A stretch of DNA of 64,000 nucleotides, from the NCBI GenBank assembly GCA_030015575.1, contig JASDDO010000004.1, positions 321,292,654 through 321,356,653 of the forward strand, written 5' to 3'. The notes under the pieces are model-generated. The model was not told the DNA's origin. It worked only from the letters and a program-made list of their open reading frames with translations, and did no database searches. Within the stretch, counting starts at the first letter, position 1. Each line of letters starts with the position of its first letter. Position numbers and translations under genes: made by a program. Below are positions 24,873 to 37,800 of the stretch, piece by piece. This DNA comes from Agapanthus africanus. Taxonomy: Eukaryota > Streptophyta > Magnoliopsida > Asparagales > Amaryllidaceae.

Positions 24873-27660
24873 ATCTCCCACTTGCACTAGGGCCATCTGT
24901 AGCAGTGGTTGCAGTATCTCATACTCAACCATCCCATAAAAGTCTCTCTCTGGGAAAAGGCCTTTGTGAGTGGATCCGCCGTATTGTCCTCTGAGTCTAC
25001 TCTCCTAACCTCGATCACCCTGGAGATCAACCATCTCCATGATCAGGTGACACTGCCTTAGAATATGTCTGGATTACTGATGGGACGGGCGTTCCTTGGC
25101 ACAAGCCACAACTCCATTTTCACACAATGGGAGAGTAAATCTCATGAACTAATATACACCCAGACAGCCTCTTTGGTAGCATCTGAAGTAGCGATGTATC
25201 CTGCCTTTATCGTCTAGATAGCCACAGTATCTTGCTTGGAACTCTTCCAACATACCGTCCCTTTACTGAGGGTAAAGACAATGCCTGTGACTGACATTCA
25301 GTCGTCTTTATCATCCTGGAACCCTTCCAGTGATTCTCTCCAGGATCGATTGATACCATCTCACTACAACTAGTGAGTTTCCTAATATCCAATTAGATCT
25401 ATCTAATAGATCCAAAACCCAGGATTTAGTAGGTATCACTTTGATCCTATATGGAGAATCATTGTGATAAGCGGAGATTGACCGAGCGTAGCATAGGAAA
25501 CTACTTCCCTATCAAGAGTATGTCATCCACGTACTCTACGAGGATCACTACCATACTCCCTACTACCTTTTTGTGTATACAAGGTTCATCTAACATTTTG
25601 ATGAAGTCAAACTCTTTGACTACCACATCAAAACAGATGTTCCAACTCCGCGATGCCTGCTTTATCACATAAAACATCTTGCACACGTTACCGCTGCTCC
25701 CACTGTCTACGAAGCCCTCTGGCTGTGTTCTTATAGGCGTTCTCTTCTAAATCATCATTTAGAAAAGCTGTCAAGACACCCAACCACCAGATATCGTAGT
25801 CATGGTATGTAGCCATGGCAAGTAGGATCTGGATGGACTTAAGCATAGATCTTTAGAAAAAGTTTCATCATGATCCACACCTGGTCAATGATGCAAACCT
25901 TTACCAAGTCTAGCTTTGAAAGTCTTAACTTTTCCATGTACACCAAGTAATCTTCTCAAGATTTACTTGCTCCTGATGGGGATTTAACCCTTCAGATGTA
26001 GCAACCAAAGTCCATACTTTGTTGGTGTACATGGATTCCATCTCAGATCGCAAAGCATCCAGCCATTCTTACAGAGTCTTACTCCTGATGGCCTGCTCGA
26101 AACTAGTTGGGTCATCATCTCATGATGCAATCCTCACTTCTACTGTCATAGAGAAACCAAAGCATCTCTCAGGTGGGTGAGGAACCCTACTAGATCGGCG
26201 GAGTGGCTGAGGTTCGTTGGAATCTTCTGAATGTTTTGGTTCTACCAAATTATCTGCTGTTGTTTGTATAGCTGGAACCTTTCCAGTTGTACATAACAGA
26301 TCTTGCCTCGAGCTTGTCCGGATTATTCCTTTAGACATAGGCTGGACAACCCTAAATCTTAACTAACTTAAGAGATGGGCTCTTCCCTTATCATATCAAA
26401 TATGAAGTGGTAGGCAACTGATTTGATTTGAACCCTATTCAATAGGTATGCAGCTTCTCAAGTGCATAACTCCGAAAAAGAAAATAGGTAACTCAGTAGT
26501 ACTCATCATAGAGCACACCTTATCATATAGGGTGATATTGCTCCGCCCCGATATACCATCGTGCTATGGTGTATTCGGAGGTGTAATGCTGAGAGAGAAT
26601 CTCATTCTCCTTTAGAATAGACCAGGATTTCCGTGCACAAGTATTCTCCTCCCTGATCTCATCATAGGACATAATACTTATACCCGTATTTTGTTTCTCT
26701 ACTTCTAACTTATATTCTATGAATATCTCAAAAGGTTCGGAGCTGTGTTTCAACAGGAACATAAGTCTGAATCTTGAGAGATCATCAGAGAATGTAATAA
26801 AGTAAAAAGAACCGGTCTTGGCATGTGTAGACAGGGGACCTTTATACATCAACATGTATCATCCCAAGAGTTCACTAACTCTTTCTCTGTTTCCAATAAA
26901 CAGAGCTGTGGTCATCTTATCTCTGTGACATGACTGGCAAGTTTCATAAGATGTAAATTCAAACTGATTTAAATATGCATCTAAATGTAACTTAGCTAGT
27001 CGGGTCACATTGATATGACCTAGTCTACAATACCTCAAGAAGAATCCGTTCATTTCTGAACTCTTCCTCTTGTGTGTGTTCTGTATACTTAAAAACTGTA
27101 GTTTGATTTAGAACATCAATGCTTTTAGATAACGTGCCTGAACCGATCAACCTTTGATATAGAAAATATTCAAAACATTATCCAACAATACAAAATTTTA
27201 TCATTTCTTTACTGATAAAGAGACTGATATGATTTTGTATATCAGGTTCGGTATCTAATAACATTCGTTCAGAATCAATGTATTGGAATACAGGGTGACA
27301 GTGACCAACAGACTTGGCTGCAACACTTGCCCCGTTTTCTGTCTCATGAAACTTATCACCCGTTCTCAGTTCTTTACCTATCTGTGGCCCATGTAACAAA
27401 TTACATATGCGGGATCCTGATCTGGTATCACATACCCAGGACGTAAAGGATACTGAGAAACAGTTCTGTATAATGAACACACCCGAAGATGATGCATCAG
27501 CATGCACTCTCTTCGTTTGGGCGGCATGGGAATTCTGGTAATCCCCAATTTCCTGCTCTGTCTTATAACAATTATAAGTTGGAGCGGGACCAACGTTCCC
27601 CAGCTCAGTATAACAAGCGGGTTCGGTCAATAATCCGTATTATTATCTTGATTAAGGCGT
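24873..27660 (-). pseudogene. Degenerate copia pol of C, internal region 2
   Basis: The same broken coding remnants as internal region 1 but in single copy: knuckle and protease remnant (27178-27630), integrase zinc finger (26859-27053), integrase core (26523-26855), and an RT fragment with YVDD (25501-25686). Gag is deleted. This copy shows the arrangement before the 2,614-bp array formed. Confidence 0.85.
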
Positions 27661-30600
27661 GATATGGTCGCTACTTGGAGAGAGAGAGAAGAAAACACTC
27701 AGCGTGCGCTCTTGCAAGAATAGATTGGTTATTATTTTATCTAATCAGGATGGCTCCCACTGCTTTTTATCAAATCTTCCTTCAAACCCAAAAAGGAAAG
27801 ACTAGCCGGAATTAATTACACACTACAAGTTCGCCAATCTTTCAGCCAGGCCAGTGTCGGTACTTTGAGGGAGGTCCCCCGTGCTTTCGCACGAACCTAA
27901 TTAATGTAAACCTCGTTTTCCCAGAGGCGTAACCCCGTTGACACCTTTCTAGACACCTACTTGATCGGCTAATTGTAATGTATAAAACTCTCCCAGGAGT
28001 AACAATTACTCGCAGCGGGTATCGGGATCCAACTATCTCATAGAAGGTATGCAATCTCATTGCAAATTTCAACACTTGAAATTCCCGATAATATTTTGCC
28101 CCTAGCGTGCTATGACCTTGACGCATGCCAAACAACCCATAGTTCGCTAGTCAAGTTCAACCCGTACATTTCTTGATTGAATTAAACTCACCCGCACGAC
28201 CCTTGACGCATGCCAAACAACGCCGTACGAATACCCTAATCCAATCGCATCGTATGCTAGCAGATAAGCACTAGTTAGCTACCGTACACTAAGCCTTGAC
28301 GCATGCCAAACAACCGCAGCACGAATACTAACTAGTACTTATCTGAAATGATGGAGGGCTACGACAGGTTTTTCTGAAAACCTATTGCGTAATGAAATTG
28401 ATATCGTTGTAGAATCAAATGATTTTGAAATGGAGTGTTTTTTAGGCTTTTCTAGTTTTGCTAAAGGGTTCACTCCCGGTGAAGGGATTGTCGGCCCTTT
28501 CCTCGTCGAATGAGGTGTGGGATATATCATATATATCACTGTGCAAAGCATAAACTATAGAAGCAATCAAAAGACAAACCGAGTGTGTAACATCTGCCAG
28601 TTATTGCTAAAGGAGTCACTCCCGGTGAAGGGATCTCGGTCCTTTCCTCATCGAATAAGGTGCAGGATATATCACATATACCTCTGTGCAAAGCAAGAAC
28701 TGTAGCTACCTGTTTTATTTTGAAATTCGATTCTACAACATCTTAGTTTTCTTTTATTTTTCATTAATCACATTAATGAATTCCCATCATATAAGTACCT
28801 AAACATCACAGATAAATACGACGTACACTTATGCCATCCGCATTCGCCTCGATGTCCCCTCGTGCACTGTTAGGTTAGGTAACTAACGGCAGAGCGGGGC
28901 AGGGCTAGCGCAGGTGTAAAACATAAGTAACGCCTATATAATATATCATATATACTATATACTGTATCTATCACAGAACATCACATGATCTCATCACAAA
29001 TATCGCAGCAGAAGAAATATATGAAATATTGGATATACTAGGACGTCCGTGTTTTCAATACGAGCCAGTATAAAACACGGATTCCACGGTCGCGATGAAT
29101 AGCCAAACCCACACCCCTAGACCCCTACGAGAGCGGCAAGCAACCCTACCAATTCAAGAGTTAGGAGACCCGGACTCGACTCCTCGAGTTGGTCTCCCAC
29201 TGGACTCCAGAACCCGGTTACTTGTGCTCCCCTCCTTGGGTCTATCCTAGTGCGGAAAAGTAAATAATATACAAAAGGTGACATCTTCCGCAACCTGGAA
29301 GTGCCCCAATCAAAGAATATTACATACAAGTTTTTACATGAATGAAAATGAAAAACACTCATCTCACATAAAAACCCCCGGCTATTCAGACACGACGATC
29401 CAATATAATATATCCAGCAATACATAACATCACATGTCATCAACGTAAGTAAATATGCGCTTCCCAATTGTCGTTGACATATAGCAACGAAACCGGAGAT
29501 ATCACATATTACACTTACGGTCACAGAAAAGAAAGTGTAAAACTACAACAGTTGGAATCCGCAATCTGCATAGACATCGCATGCCTAATCAAATGAATAC
29601 CTTAGACATCGCATGCCTAACTATTATAAACCCCGCATTTTAGTCCCATTATCGAAAACACTTTTCAATATCAAGTCGGGCAATTCAACAAGATTCCCGA
29701 CATTTTGATCGAATGCTCGTCGCAAACTTCAGTAGACGGCTGCACCCCCGATACCGTCGACGAAGTGCACCAAGGCGGAACACCGCTGCTGCAAGCACCC
29801 AAACGGATGCTTTCGGCGACGGGGTTCTCCTACAGTCACTTGGTCGGGGCTATGGAGTGAGGCTGTCTATTAAGTTTATCCGGCGAGTATCCGCATACGC
29901 TACGTGATTGCGACGGACTTTTGATCACATCAAAATTCCGTGGCAACCGATCAAGTGAGACTAAACCGCTAGATTTATAACATTCATTCAGTTATCTCAT
30001 AACTACATGTGAATTCCAATTATTGTATCACATTCCGGATAAACAGAAAATGTTAAACTTTCCGATCGAACAATCGAACACCCAAGTTTTCCCGATACAG
30101 ATCAACACATGAAACAAGTCTAAAAACATTCAGTTCGTGCCTCAGTACCAACGGTCCAGCCGTAGAAGGGTCAAGCCAACGCCTCACATGTGGCATGCCG
30201 TACTGCCCCAAACCCGAAGGTTCAAAGGGCAGTTCAAGACGGTCACATAATCGAGTTAAGGTTTGTTATCTTTAGAGGGTCCATCGAGTTACTTGCACTA
30301 CTTAGAACGTCGTTAAACTACGGAAAGATCCAACTCTTGGAAATTTCCCGACAGAGGAAAAATTGGGTATTTATATCCGGTCGAACTTTTTAACATATTC
30401 AAAAATTATCCGGAAAGCCACATAGACAAAATTTGATACTCCTATCGAAACACCGAAACCCCAAAACTACCCCAGAAAATTCAACTCTTGAATAAATATT
30501 AAAAATTCCCATAAAATCCAGCATTACATAATAGGAGTTACTGTGCAAACAGAGGATGATGATGTCATCTATTGGCCGCGGAACCGCCGTAGAAGCCATG

Positions 30601-30805
30601 CTTCTGCCACGGTTCCGCCGCCCTTTTAACGAATTACCCCCACAAATTTCACAATAATTCTAATAGCACCCTGCTGAATTTTATAGAAATTTTTAATCTG
30701 GAAAAAACCCAGTTTTTAGAAAAAGTCCAGAGAGCATGGAAATTTTGCGGTTTCGGTTCGTTCGGACTTCAAACTCCGTCTAAACTTCGCCTAAGGCTCT
30801 AGCTA
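27661..30805 (-). other. Leader of C, internal region 2
   Basis: About 99% identical to the leader at 19481-22628. The triplicated motif recurs at 28117, 28202 and 28295, and the hairpin at 30578-30618. No coding frame is supported. Confidence 0.75.
30578..30618 (-). other. Leader hairpin of C (copy 2)
   Basis: Same stem as at 22401-22441, about 222 nt from LTR3, so its distance to the primer site is conserved in the second unit. Confidence 0.78.
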
Positions 30806-30819
30806 GGCTCTGATACCAC
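30806..30819 (-). other. Primer-binding site next to LTR3 of C
   Basis: Plus strand ggctctgataccac directly before the LTR edge; complementary to initiator tRNA-Met on the minus strand. Confidence 0.93.
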
Positions 30820-33034
30820 TGTAGGGTTCCTAGGCACTCTCAAGAGGTCTCACAAGGCATCAACCATGCCCGTTTCAAAATTTACGGTGCCGAGAAACCC
30901 TAGACTAGATCGTTAACTAGAATTTTAGGCGACAAAGCGAGCTAGTTTACAACTAAACTATAAGTAAACGGAAATACAACCTTTGTAGATCCAGTGCTCC
31001 ACTTCCACGGCTCCGCAATGAAGTCCTCTCCGCTGTCCAAATCGAAATCCGGGCTCTTGCGTCGGCTTCATCGGAGAAAAAGCGGGCTAGGTCATCGACG
31101 ACGTGCCGAAGATGATCTACGTCGAGGCATCACTAGATCAAGCTCCAACTTCACCAAGTCAAGAAACTTGTGAAGAAAACACACTCTACTACTTGGCAAG
31201 AGGTAGAGGATGAAGAAATAGGAAGTGGGTTCACTTTAGAATTGGATTTCTCACTCATATGCTCAAGTTGCCATTGATGGAGGCAAGCTACTTCTTTGAA
31301 GAAGATGAAGAAGAAGAAGGAATATATTATGATCTTATAAGTATATTAAAATGAAAAGTAAAAAGAATACTTATCATAATTGAACCATGGTTTAGTGTAG
31401 AGAATTGATTAGGGTTAAGTGGAATGGTTAGGGTTAAGCATGAGACAAAATGGTTACAAAGTCAAAGTGTTCATGAAACTTCATGAACAAAACAAAACAT
31501 GCCACCATTTTCTCATTTGCTTTTCTTTTTCCAAAAGAATAAATAAATGAATAAAACGAATAAGGAAAAAGTAAACCCTAACCATTTCATTAACCAAGGT
31601 TTAATTCTTTACACTTAACTAAAAGGCATGTATCATCAAACATGATACAAGCAAGTGCAAAAAATCATATCGCATATGCAATGCGCACATCCGAGTTAGA
31701 AAATCCATTTAAAGTGAACCGATACTAGTTAATGCAAAGTAATATATCATATATATAATTATACATTAAATCATTAAATCAACACTTGATTTAATGATCC
31801 GGTCATATTGCATATAACCGACTAGTATCTTCAGTAACAACTTATCGAAACAACACTTGATCCGATAACCCGGCTATATCGCATATAACCGAGCAATGTC
31901 ACATATCGCGAGAATCAAATACAGTATCACATACTGGTATCATTCTCGGTCCCGCACATATCTCATATGCACTCCTATTTCGTTTCGCTTGAGCCAGGAA
32001 ACCTCTGTGTAGGACTCTAAAGACTCGTCAATACGCCGGCAGCAGGTGGTGATCATATCAAACACCCACAAGCGGTCTGCTAAACGTAACGGCCACCCGG
32101 GTATTGAGCGATCAGAAGATCGACGAGCAAGCCCGCTCACACTCCTGTGAATCCAACCAGTAACACTTACCGCACAGTCCGGTCTGATCGTCTGATGTGT
32201 CGTATATCTCGCCTAGGGGTGGTAAACGTCAGACCCCAATAGCTCGATAAGTCGTGTCGATATGAGGTCTATAACATTTCGAGACACTACTGGTAACACT
32301 TACCAGTAAATCTCAGCAACCCTTGCCAGGGATTTCCGGTTATAGCCAATCGAACACAGTGCAACATCAACTCCCTATACCGGGAGAGACGAATCCCCTC
32401 CTATCGCCCATTGCCTCCATGTGATTCGGGACTGTACCCAAAAACCACCGTTTTGCACGCCCTCTTGGACGTGGTAAGGTGGAAATCAAAGCACAGTGGG
32501 AACCACACAAGACTCTATGACGATCTCGGGTCAACAGACTACTCTGTACCAGTGTCACCAGAGAACTGCCATCTGACGTAAGGTATAATACCATCTGGGA
32601 GTTCTCGGCGAGTCCGTCCAGTGTACCCAGTCTCCACTGAGCACCCGTATATCATCTCTGATGTCAAACACCAATGGATATGGGATCATCCATCGCCCAT
32701 CTGTATGGGTCGAGAAGGTATACTCTAGTCTACTCTGGTATATCGATGCCCCGTCTCGATACACCCACGACTAGGGACTTTGAAGGATGTACTTATGGAC
32801 TACCATGTCCCCACTAGTATGATCTGCATCATAGTCCAGGTTGTCAAGTACACATCCTAAGTGCTTTACCAACATGTAACAGAGAAACAATCAGCATACA
32901 CGTTAAGGTAAAGTGCAACCAGATAGCATACTATCATGTCGAGCAAGAAAGTCCTTCCTATGTATGTCCCAGCATCCACTACAATATACATCCTATGTAC
33001 AGTAATGGCCTCTAGGGCATACATATAACTAACA
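30820..33034 (-). repeat. LTR3 of element C (sense 5' LTR)
   Basis: 2215 bp, ending ...actaaca at 33034 and followed by TSD tgggg. It lacks the 7-bp ccgcaag segment near 32068 that LTR1 and LTR2 carry. Confidence 0.93.
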
Positions 33035-33039
33035 TGGGG

Positions 33040-34837
33040 AATTTTGCTTGTAGTTTGTTCATAGGGGTGTTTTGGGATTTTTACAATATGTCTTTTCAGC
33101 CTAGATTTTCCAGAAAGAAAAATTTGTTTTTGGGGCTTGAAAAACCGTATTTTTATCGAACTTCTAAAGACTGATACTAACGAGTTTATATCTGTGATGT
33201 GATATTTGTATTGAACGTCTGCTAATCGCTATATGTCGATTAGTGGGGGTTATACAAATCTGTGTTCTGTAATGTTGCTGGTATGTGTATATGAATTCAT
33301 TGGATTGTCGCGGGTGAATAGCCGGGGGGTTGTGAGACGAGGGTTTTCTTTTCTTTCAATTCATGTAATTTTGTAAATTGATGTAATATTATTTTTATGG
33401 CCGCACAACCGGGTCGGGGTTGTAGCCGTCATTGTATAATTTCTTTTTACTATTTTTGCTCCTAGGATAGACCCATAGAGGGGGTGCACAGACTACCGGG
33501 TATCCCGAAGTGCCGAGTGGCCTACTCACGGTGTTGAGGGAGGTTGCTTCGCTTCGGGTACTTGGCGGGTAGTTTGCCGCACCCGTAGGGGTCTTGGGTG
33601 GGGTATTGGCTATTCACCGCGACCGTGTAATCTGCTTTTCGTTACAGGCTCGTACGAATTGCGGATTCCTAGTATATCCAATGTGTTCATCTGTGATCTG
33701 AAATGGTTATCATTGCAATATATATCTATATATGATATTATTTAGGCGTTGCTTATGTTTTTCAGCCACGCTAGCCCAGCCCCCGCTCTGTCGTTAGTTA
33801 AGTAACCTAACGGGTAATGACGGAGCCCCGTGGCGAATGCGAATGGCATAAGCGTATGTCATATTTTGGTTGTTTTCTGCAATGGTAAGATTAAATGATG
33901 GGACACTTTAGAAGAACTAATGCAAGAAAATAAACCAAGTAAAAGTCGTTGGAACACTTTGAAAACCACTCGGTTCTTTTCAAAAACTAACTTTTAAATG
34001 CAGAGCTTGAACCACTCCTTTTAAAAGCTATCTCGTTCCATCGATTATATCAAGTTCACTACGTTCACGGTTTTGCCAAAACCATTCGTAGCCCTCCGTC
34101 GTTTCACATGAATAGTCAATAGTATTCAAGCTATGTATGTTGGCCAAAGTCAAGCCATAGTGATTGGTAGCTATTGGGTATTCATGTGCAGCATAGATAG
34201 ATGTGTTGGTTTGGGGCAGTCGTTCTACCATTTTTGCCAAAGTCAAGGGTATGTGCGGGTGGGCTCAAATTAACCTGGAGAATGACGGGTAGAACTTGAC
34301 ATGTGACTTATGATATTTTGGCCAAAGTCAAGGTCATAAGAGCATGGGGCAAAAATCCACATCGGGAGTTTCATAAGTACTGAAACTTGCTAGCGCTGCA
34401 TACCATTTGGAGTGTGATGATTCTGGTAGGATTCCTTCAGTTTTGTCACGCGATGATATTTAGATCCCCATCCTACTGTGAGTATATGCTACTCCTTGGG
34501 AAATTTCTCACTTAACGATCAATGCTATAAACCAAGTAGGTGTCTAGAAAGGTGTTAGCGGGGCTACGCCCACAGGGAAAAGAGGTTATTTAATTAAGGA
34601 ACTTCACAAAAGCGTTGGAAAACCTCCCTCGAAGTACCGACACTGGCCTGGCTGAACGGTTAAGCAAGTATTGTACGGTGAGATTGATCCTGACTAATTC
34701 TTCCTTTATGGTTTGAGGAGGGATTCGAGAGACAGTGGGAGCCATCCTGTTTAGACAAACTAAAAACCACTCTAAACTTGCAAGAGCATCATGCTGAGTG
34801 TTTCTTCTCTCTCTCCTAATTGCAGCGACCAATCGAC
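33040..34837 (+). other. 5' leader of element B (downstream part)
   Basis: Continuation of the B leader after C; with 8981-9255 it totals about 2.1 kb. It is non-coding. Notable content: a segment shared with C around 33770-33810, the triplicated motif at 34141-34332, a segment around 34625-34660 homologous to the C leader, and a CT-rich tract just before the gag ATG. Confidence 0.8.
34141..34332 (+). repeat. Triplicated leader motif of B
   Basis: TGGCCAAAGTCAAG-type motif at 34141, 34234 and 34319, aligned spacings 93 and 85 nt. C carries the related motif at identical spacings. It lies 500-700 nt upstream of the gag start. Confidence 0.85.
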
Positions 34838-37800
34838 ATGACTGGACTTAAGTTACTTCTAGATAAAAACATACTGACAGGGCCAAACTACAAAGATTGG
34901 CTCAGGAATGTCAAAATGGCAATCACTTACGACAAGTTGGGGTATCTTCTTATCACCAAAGCTCCCCCTGTCCCAGGTCCTACCTCCAGCGTCGCGGATA
35001 AGGAAATCCGGAAGACTTGGGAGATCGATTGCGCGAAGGCCAAGTGCCTCGTGCTTGCCTCTATGGACAACGAACATCAGAGGAGGCACGAGAATATGGA
35101 CCTCGAATACATATTTCTCCATACAAAAGAACTGTATGGAGAGCAATCTCGTATCGCCAGATACGAAGTGTCGAAGAAGTTGTTTTCAGCAAGATTGGCC
35201 GTTGGATCATCGGTAGCGGAACACGTGCTTAAGATGATTGGCTACGTAGAGGAGCTCGCGGACCTTGGGACCACGTTGGAGAATGAGCTCTATACGGACT
35301 TGATTCTCCAGTCCCTTCCTTCCACTTACGCCCAGTTTATCCTGAACTTCAACTTGCAAGAAAAGGAAGTTGAACTTTCAGAACTCCTCAACATGCTGAG
35401 GAGCGCAGAGGGCACCCTACAGAAAGGTAGGGAAATATCCACTTTGTTTGTAGGAGGATCTTCCTCTTCTAGGTCCAAGGCGAAAGCCAAGGGAAAGAAG
35501 AAGAAAGCCCCCGCCAAGCCAAGGGGCGGTGTTAGTAAAGTGGATACGAAGGGAAAGGCAAAAGCAACAAAGGCAGCGGGGAAGCTTGTAGGTAAGGAAG
35601 AATGCTTCTATTATCATAAAAGTGGACACTGGAAGAAAGATTGCAGGGCTTGGAAGGCCAGAACACAGGATCTGAAGCAGGTTGCGGCTTCAGCTTCAGG
35701 TGTGTATGTTATTGAAAACTGTCTATCAATAAACTCTACTTCATGGGTATTGGATACCGGATCAGGATCTCATATCTATAATTCTTTGCAGACGTTGAGA
35801 AACCGTAGGTTTTTGAAGGCAGGTGACATGACCCTCAAAGTTGCAAACGGAGCTAGCATGGATGCTAAGGCCGTGGGGGACTATCGCCTGGGAATGTCAG
35901 ATGGACATGTTTTGGTTTTACGCAATTGCTTTTTTGTACCCAACGCAACTTGTAGTATCATTTCTGTATCTTTGGTTTCTAAAGAAGGTTATGAATTTAC
36001 ATTTGTAAGTAATGTTGTAAACATTCACCTTAATCAAGTCTTGATTGGGTCAGGTACATTGAGCAATGGTATATACGTATTAAACCAACCACAGATTTTC
36101 AATGTCCAGAATACACACAAAAGAAAGTCTCCAGAAGTAAATCAGACTTTCTTATGGCATTGTAGACTGGGTCACGTCAATGAGAGAAGGTTGACGAAGT
36201 TACATACAGAAGGATATTTGGATCCGTTCGAATATCAATCGTATGCCACTTGTCAATCCTGTCTCAAAGGAAAGATGACAAAGACTCCGTTCACTGGACA
36301 CGGAGTAAGAGCGAGCGAGCTCTTGGGACTCGTACACAGCGACGTGTGCGGTCCAATGTCTACGCATGCCCGAAGCGGTTATTCTTACTTCATTACTTTT
36401 ACGGATGACTTTTCAAGGTACGGATATGTCTTCTTAATGAAACATAAATCCGAAGCCTTTGGAAAGTTCCAGGAATATAAGAATGAAGTAGAAAAACAAA
36501 CCGGCAAAAGTATCAAGACACTAAGATCTGATCGAGGTGGTGAATACTTGAGTGCCGAGTTCCTGGATTACTTAAAACAGAATGGAATTCTCTCTCAGCT
36601 TTCTCCTCCATACACTCCGCAACACAATGGTGTATCGGAGAGACGGAACCGAACCCTATTGGATATGGTACGGTCCATGATGAGTAACACTGAGTTACCG
36701 CGATCATTCTGGGGGTATGCGCTAGAATCAGCTGCATACCTTTTGAACCGAGTTCCCACTAAGACTGTGCCTACCATACCATATGAGATGTGGTGTGGGA
36801 AGAGGCCCTATCTTAATCACATTAAGACATGGGGATGTCCAGCTTTTGTCAAAAAGCAGCATCCAGACAAACTCGAGGCACGCTCAGTACAGTGCAAGTT
36901 TGTGGGATATCCAAAGAACTCCAAGGGATATTTCTTCTATTGCGAAGAGGAACAAAAGGTTTTTGTTTCTCGTCATGCCCACTTTCTAGAACACCGGTTC
37001 TTAGAAAAGGAAATTAGTGGGAGCGCAGTAGAACTGGAAGAAATTCCAGAACCACAGACTATTACCGAAAGATTGGTGGAACCAGAGGGTTCAAAAGAAC
37101 AGGACATTCCTACGCCGCTCCGCAGGAGTAGTATGCAGTCTCATCCGCCCGAGAGATACTACGGTTTTCTCGTAGACGAGGATAGAGAGGATTGCATCAT
37201 TGATAGTGATGAGCCTACTAGCTTCCAGCAAGCCATTCAGAGCGTTGACTCGGTAAAATGGCTGGATGCAATGCGGACCGAAATGCAGTCCATGTACACC
37301 AACAAAGTATGGACGTTGGATATTGCTCCAGATGGGGTAAAACCCGTAGGATGCAAGTGGATCTTCAAAAGGAAGATTGGTGTAGATGGACAGGTTGAGA
37401 CCTATAAAGCTAGACTTGTTGCAAAGGGTTTCCGTCAAAGACTTGGCTTGGACTATGACGAAACCTTTTCTCCAGTGGCTATGCTGAAATCCATTCGGAT
37501 CCTTCTTGCCATTGCTGCCTTCCACGATTATGAGATCTGGCAAATGGACGTAAAGACCGCTTTTCTAAATGGAAATTTAGAGGAGTGTGTCTATATGGAC
37601 CAGCCAGAGGGTTTCATTCAGAGTGGGAGCAGCGGAAAGGTGTGCAAGTTTCTTAAGTCCATCTATGGACTAAAGCAGGCGTCGCGGAGTTGGAACATCT
37701 GTTTCGATGAGACGGTCAAAGAATTTGGCTTTATCAAAAATCCAGATGAACCATGCATCTATAGTAGATTTGTAGCGAGAACTGTAGTATTCCTCGTTTT

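Larger units (their letters stand above)
9256..33034 (-). mobile_element. Element C: composite copia retrotransposon with three LTRs and two internal regions
   Basis: Minus-strand layout: LTR3 (30820-33034), internal region 2 (24873-30819), LTR2 (22643-24872), internal region 1 (11478-22642), LTR1 (9256-11477). LTRs are about 2.2 kb, sense TGTTAGTTATATG...GGAACCCTACA. The large repeat period is about 8,177 bp. Internal region 1 is longer than internal region 2 by 2 x 2,614 bp because of an extra array. Coding remnants are copia-type and closely related to B, but gag is deleted and pol is broken in both copies. The single TSD pair suggests one insertion, then expansion by unequal recombination between LTRs, or insertion of an already tandem molecule. 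Confidence 0.92.

Noticed and set aside
34820..34837. Upstream extension of the B polyprotein frame
   Set aside because: The frame at 34820 begins with TTG, not ATG. The first ATG in frame is at 34838, in the sequence expected for the start of Gag.
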